A stretch of DNA of 52,646 bases from Chloroflexota bacterium (GTDB taxonomy: Bacteria > Chloroflexota > Anaerolineae > Promineifilales > Promineifilaceae): NCBI GenBank assembly GCA_020628815.1, contig JAHDEN010000019.1:1-52646 (forward strand). Direction: 5' to 3'. Below, piece after piece: positions 49,838-52,646 of this stretch (its first letter is position 1; each line of letters begins with the position of its first letter). The notes beneath the pieces are model-generated. The model was not told the DNA's origin. It did not search any database and was given only the letters and a program-made list of their open reading frames with translations. A program made the position numbers and the translations under genes.

Positions 49838-50210
49838 GGGCGATAGTCCTTTCCTTAGTGGGGTGTGTGATTTGGCGAATCATATCACACCGATTATTTG
49901 AAATCGAATTTAAATTTTATTCGGCCGGCTTAATCCCAGCTTGGTCTTTATGTCACAACAGACAAAGCATTTTTAACCAAGCAGGTGGGCATTTATTCAC
50001 AATTGCTGGTTTCTCCGGCTGCGCTGGCCGAAACTGTATTGTTTGTAATATCTCTTTTAAGGAAAAAAATCTATACTCCAGAGAGTTTTACACAACAAAA
50101 CGTCTGAGGGAAAAGCCAACACCAGACTAATGTGATATGTATTAAAAACTAGATACCTAGTAATATGAGCCAACATTTCTCGATAATATAAAGTAGAGAG
50201 CAATTATTTT
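49838..50210. other. 373-bp divergent intergenic region
   Basis: It separates the leftward Fe-S gene from the rightward UDP-sugar pyrophosphorylase gene and must hold both promoters. A 90-codon frame (49858-50130) crosses it but has no ribosome site or coding look. GATAAT at about 50180 could be a -10 box for the rightward gene. I see no strong hairpins. Confidence 0.5.
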
Positions 50211-51590
50211 ATGATTAATTCAACTGTTAATTTTTCAGCATTTTCAACCAAGATGGAAGAGGAGAATCTGCCTCAAGTCGCCATTCAAACCTTCGAACAT
50301 TACTACGAACTGCTCGTAACCGGTGAAACCGGAATGATTTCTGAGCAGCTTATTGACCCTGTTGAGTCCCTACCCGATGCAGATGCATTGCCAGATGAGT
50401 ATGCGTCTCTGGGTGATTCTAATTTAGAAAAAACGGTCGTCATTAAACTCAACGGTGGGTTGGGGACCAGCATGGGGCTTTCAAAAGCTAAGTCGCTGCT
50501 ACAGGTTAAAGAAGGTCTATCTTTCTTAGACATTATTGCAAAGCAAGCTTTGGCTCAAAAAATGCCGGTTGTTTTGATGAACAGCTTTAGCACCCAAACT
50601 GATTCTCTTGAGGTTTTAGGCAAATACTCTGGTCTAAACGGCGATCTAAAGAGTGATTTTTTGCAACATAAAGTCCCTAAAATTCGACAAAGCGATATGG
50701 CCCCGGCCGAATATGCGGATAACCCTGCCCTTGAGTGGTGTCCGCCCGGCCACGGCGATATCTACACCGCCTTAATCACCAGCGGCATGCTAGATGATCT
50801 TCTAATCGCTGGATTTGAATATGCGTTTGTCTCAAACTCTGACAATCTAGGTGCTGTAGTAGACAATCGGATTTTGGGCTATTTCATCGATCATAAGCTG
50901 CCATTTATGATGGAAGTGGCGGACCGGACCCTAGCAGACCGCAAAGGTGGCCATTTGGCCAAACGTTCGGCCGATGGTCAGCTGATTTTACGTGAATCGG
51001 CCCAATGCCCTGACGAGGACGTAGATACGTTCCAAAACATCGACATCCACAAATACTTTAATACCAACAACTTGTGGATCAATTTGCGCGCCCTAAAACG
51101 AGCAATGGAATCTCGCAACTACGTTTTGGGCTTGCCGATGATTCGCAACAGCAAAACGGTTAACCCGCGCGATAAAGATTCTGACAAAGTTTATCAGTTA
51201 GAAACAGCGATGGGCTCAGCCATTGCGGTATTTGAAGGGGCAGGTGCGATGCGTGTGCCACGGACCCGCTTTGCGCCGGTTAAAACCACCGGTGACCTGT
51301 TGGCCGTCCGGTCAGATTGCTACAATTTATCGGCCGAAAATCGTATTGTGCCAAACGAAGAGCGCAGTTTGGGTCAGGTCGTCATCAAACTAGATAGCGA
51401 CCACTACAAATTGATCGACCAAATGGAAGCTGCGTTTCCACACGGCGCACCGTCACTCATCGAAGCAGAAACGCTCGCGATCAACGGCAAATTTGTCTTT
51501 GGCAAAGATGTGGTTGTGAAAGGGGATGTCACGCTCAACAATGACAGCGATTCTCCGGTTGAGATCGCAGACGGCACTGTGCTCGAGTAA
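50211..51590 (+). CDS. UTP-glucose-1-phosphate uridylyltransferase (UDPGP/UGP2 family)
   Basis: The 459-residue enzyme belongs to the eukaryotic-type UDPGP family, not the GalU family. The nucleotide loop is VVIKLNGGLGTSMGLSKAK (about 75-93). MNSFSTQTDSLEVL, EWCPPGHGDIYTAL, FVSNSDNLGAVVD and ADRKGGHLAK follow, and NTNNLWINLRAL is the sugar-phosphate site. A C-terminal beta-helix (FVFGKDVVVKGDVTLNND) ends the protein. It makes UDP-glucose (or a related UDP-sugar) for polysaccharide and glycolipid synthesis. It stands alone with its own terminators. Confidence 0.93.
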   Translation: MINSTVNFSAFSTKMEEENLPQVAIQTFEHYYELLVTGETGMISEQLIDPVESLPDADALPDEYASLGDSNLEKTVVIKLNGGLGTSMGLSKAKSLLQVKEGLSFLDIIAKQALAQKMPVVLMNSFSTQTDSLEVLGKYSGLNGDLKSDFLQHKVPKIRQSDMAPAEYADNPALEWCPPGHGDIYTALITSGMLDDLLIAGFEYAFVSNSDNLGAVVDNRILGYFIDHKLPFMMEVADRTLADRKGGHLAKRSADGQLILRESAQCPDEDVDTFQNIDIHKYFNTNNLWINLRALKRAMESRNYVLGLPMIRNSKTVNPRDKDSDKVYQLETAMGSAIAVFEGAGAMRVPRTRFAPVKTTGDLLAVRSDCYNLSAENRIVPNEERSLGQVVIKLDSDHYKLIDQMEAAFPHGAPSLIEAETLAINGKFVFGKDVVVKGDVTLNNDSDSPVEIADGTVLE

Positions 51591-51601
51591 TTTGAAACAA
51601 A

Positions 51602-51682
51602 AAGCCCCATCAAATTTTGAAGAGTTGATGGGGCTTATAAAATTTAGTTTGTATGTTGAACACCAGCTCGCTGGTGTTTTTT
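51602..51682 (+). terminator. two terminator hairpins after the UDP-sugar pyrophosphorylase gene
   Basis: AAGCCCCATCAA and TTGATGGGGCTT (51602-51636) form a 12-bp stem. CACCAGC-TC-GCTGGTG followed by six T (51661-51682) is a second, classical terminator abutting the convergent NTPase gene. Confidence 0.85.
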
Positions 51683-51683
51683 A

Positions 51684-52205
51684 TTAATAGAATTGGGGCG
51701 CTACAAAGGGAGACAGCGCATAAGCCACGGCCGTAGCAAACGATTCGCTACGCTTCGTCAAACCGGCCGACAGTATTCCAGACGCTCCGCCACGATGTTT
51801 GGTATTGGTTTCGTTCACAACGGTATCCATAACAGGGCCAAGTTCCTCCCCGTCACGAACCCGCTGCGCAATAAACTCTGGCAAAGGAATGCGGGCTGAG
51901 GAGCCCAAACCGACCCGGCCGTCGCCGTCTACAATCGCAACCCATCCTACCAGCATCATCCCTTCGGGCATGAACATGACACCCCCTTCTAGCCCCACGC
52001 CCAAGTCTGCGCCTGTCGCTTGCAAGCTGGCCATCGCCCGATTTTTGGCTCCTTCAATGCATTCAGCATCTGACATCGGCATGTCAGACACACCGCTAGG
52101 AACGCTAACCGGCACCAGCTCACAGTTGGGCCATTGCTGGTCAACTTTCATTTTCACCGCTTCAATTTTAGATGGATTAGTAGTCCCTATAGCTATTTTC
52201 TTCAT
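51684..52205 (-). CDS. yjjX: inosine/xanthosine triphosphatase, YjjX (DUF84) family
   Basis: The 173-residue enzyme matches YjjX: KKIAIGTTNPSKIEAVKMKV at the N-terminus, VPSGVSDMPMSDAECIEGAK, ADLGVGLEGGV, and GPVMDTVVNETNTKHRGGAS near the end. The family hydrolyses non-standard purine nucleoside triphosphates (ITP, XTP) to keep them out of DNA and RNA. It is a housekeeping gene, followed leftward by the shared hairpins. It starts 31 bp after the GbsR-like gene's stop in the same direction, so the two may be co-transcribed. Confidence 0.92.
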   Translation of the reverse strand: MKKIAIGTTNPSKIEAVKMKVDQQWPNCELVPVSVPSGVSDMPMSDAECIEGAKNRAMASLQATGADLGVGLEGGVMFMPEGMMLVGWVAIVDGDGRVGLGSSARIPLPEFIAQRVRDGEELGPVMDTVVNETNTKHRGGASGILSAGLTKRSESFATAVAYALSPFVAPQFY

Positions 52206-52236
52206 CGCTTAATCGTTGAAAACTGACAATCGTTGT

Positions 52237-52646
52237 TTAGCCGCTTCCATTTTCCCATTCAGAGTCGATATCAAAATCTTTATCCAGCTTTAAGTTGGTG
52301 ACACCCCCAAAATCGGGACCTTCTTCGGCCGCCAAAAAGCTTGAAAGCAACATTTGGGCAAATTCAAAAAACGCCTGCAAATCTCCGACCCGCTCCAGAT
52401 AATAGGCGGCCAGCTTTTTCTCTTCATCGGTCAGTTCGCCACCGTCTAACCGCAGTTTTTCAACACTTTGCCCCAATACCTCAAGCGCAGTGCTGACTTC
52501 ACGCATTTCACGGCCGCTCAAAACGGTACGGATAACGGTCCACAGGTCAGATTCGGCCGTGTAATACTTCTTCCGCTCCCCCTTCATCCAGACCTCGCGC
52601 GCCATCCCCCAGCGCTCAATTGAGCGCATGTTCATGCTGACAGACC
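52237..52646 (-). CDS. GbsR/MarR-like transcriptional regulator (5' end outside window)
   Basis: The frame is open to the window edge, so only the C-terminal 135 residues or so are seen. It begins SVSMNMRSIERWGMAREVW, the recognition-helix region of GbsR-type winged-helix proteins. KGERKKYYTAESDLWTVIRT, the wing and dimer helix, comes next. The rest is helical (VLSGREMREVSTALEVLG; AAYYLERVGDLQAFFEFAQM). GbsR-type proteins repress compatible-solute or transport genes. Target genes are unknown; the YjjX gene lies directly downstream. An internal ATG at 52635 is not likely to be the start. Confidence 0.75.
   Translation of the reverse strand, partial: SVSMNMRSIERWGMAREVWMKGERKKYYTAESDLWTVIRTVLSGREMREVSTALEVLGQSVEKLRLDGGELTDEEKKLAAYYLERVGDLQAFFEFAQMLLSSFLAAEEGPDFGGVTNLKLDKDFDIDSEWENGSG

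Noticed and set aside
49858..50130. 90-codon frame in the divergent gap
   Set aside because: No ribosome site, unusual composition and no domain look; it overlaps the region needed for two promoters.

Overview
This window looks like a chromosomal segment of a Chloroflexota (Anaerolineae-like) bacterium of medium GC content. The evidence is two secreted beta-rich proteins ending in a [LV]FLP[IF][IV]R tail, a SpoVS-family protein, a CIRCE-type heat-shock operator, and a very high density of the palindromic hexamer CGGCCG. The phylum call is inference; there is no rRNA or tRNA in the window to anchor it. I see no transposase, integrase, CRISPR array or phage genes.

Layout. 0-5 kb: end of a probable methyltransferase and a 1401-residue secreted multidomain adhesin-like protein with two blocks of 42-bp Cys/Pro repeats. 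5.4-13.8 kb: an accessory island of conflict/immune-type genes: SLATT-type membrane effector, an effector-associated-domain-TIR gene convergent with a TIR gene carrying a similar helical tail, a patatin-like lipase, a TIR-BRCT-BRCT fusion, an astacin-like metalloprotease and a TPR-trypsin-like protease. This island is poor in the CGGCCG hexamer that saturates the rest of the window. 13.8-25.6 kb: FeS photolyase, NHL-repeat secreted protein, two substrate-binding-like proteins (one with a VWA domain), a truncated DUF2000 gene beside REP-like repeats, a small exported helical-repeat protein and an FAD-dependent oxidoreductase.

25.7-31.7 kb is the most striking part. It is a leftward gene cluster coding for an E1-like activating enzyme, a small ubiquitin-like protein, an E2 with HPN motif and catalytic Cys, a membrane-anchored JAB/JAMM peptidase, a second JAB/JAMM peptidase and a RING-like zinc protein. 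It ends at a strong intrinsic terminator and is followed by an M23 peptidase gene. On paper this is a complete ubiquitin-like conjugation and deconjugation pathway with a candidate E3.

32-52.6 kb: DEAD-box helicase, CIRCE-controlled Hsp20, a cNMP-like/bacterial PH membrane protein, peptide deformylase-gatC, an SDR that lacks its catalytic Tyr/Lys, a 5'-nucleotidase lipoprotein, a DUF971 protein, a caspase-alpha/beta-hydrolase fusion followed by an App1-type phosphatase, SpoVS, two paralogous surface proteins, a heterodisulfide-reductase-like Fe-S membrane protein, a UDP-sugar pyrophosphorylase, a YjjX-type NTPase and a GbsR-like regulator cut by the window end. All functions are read from motifs by eye; no database search was run.
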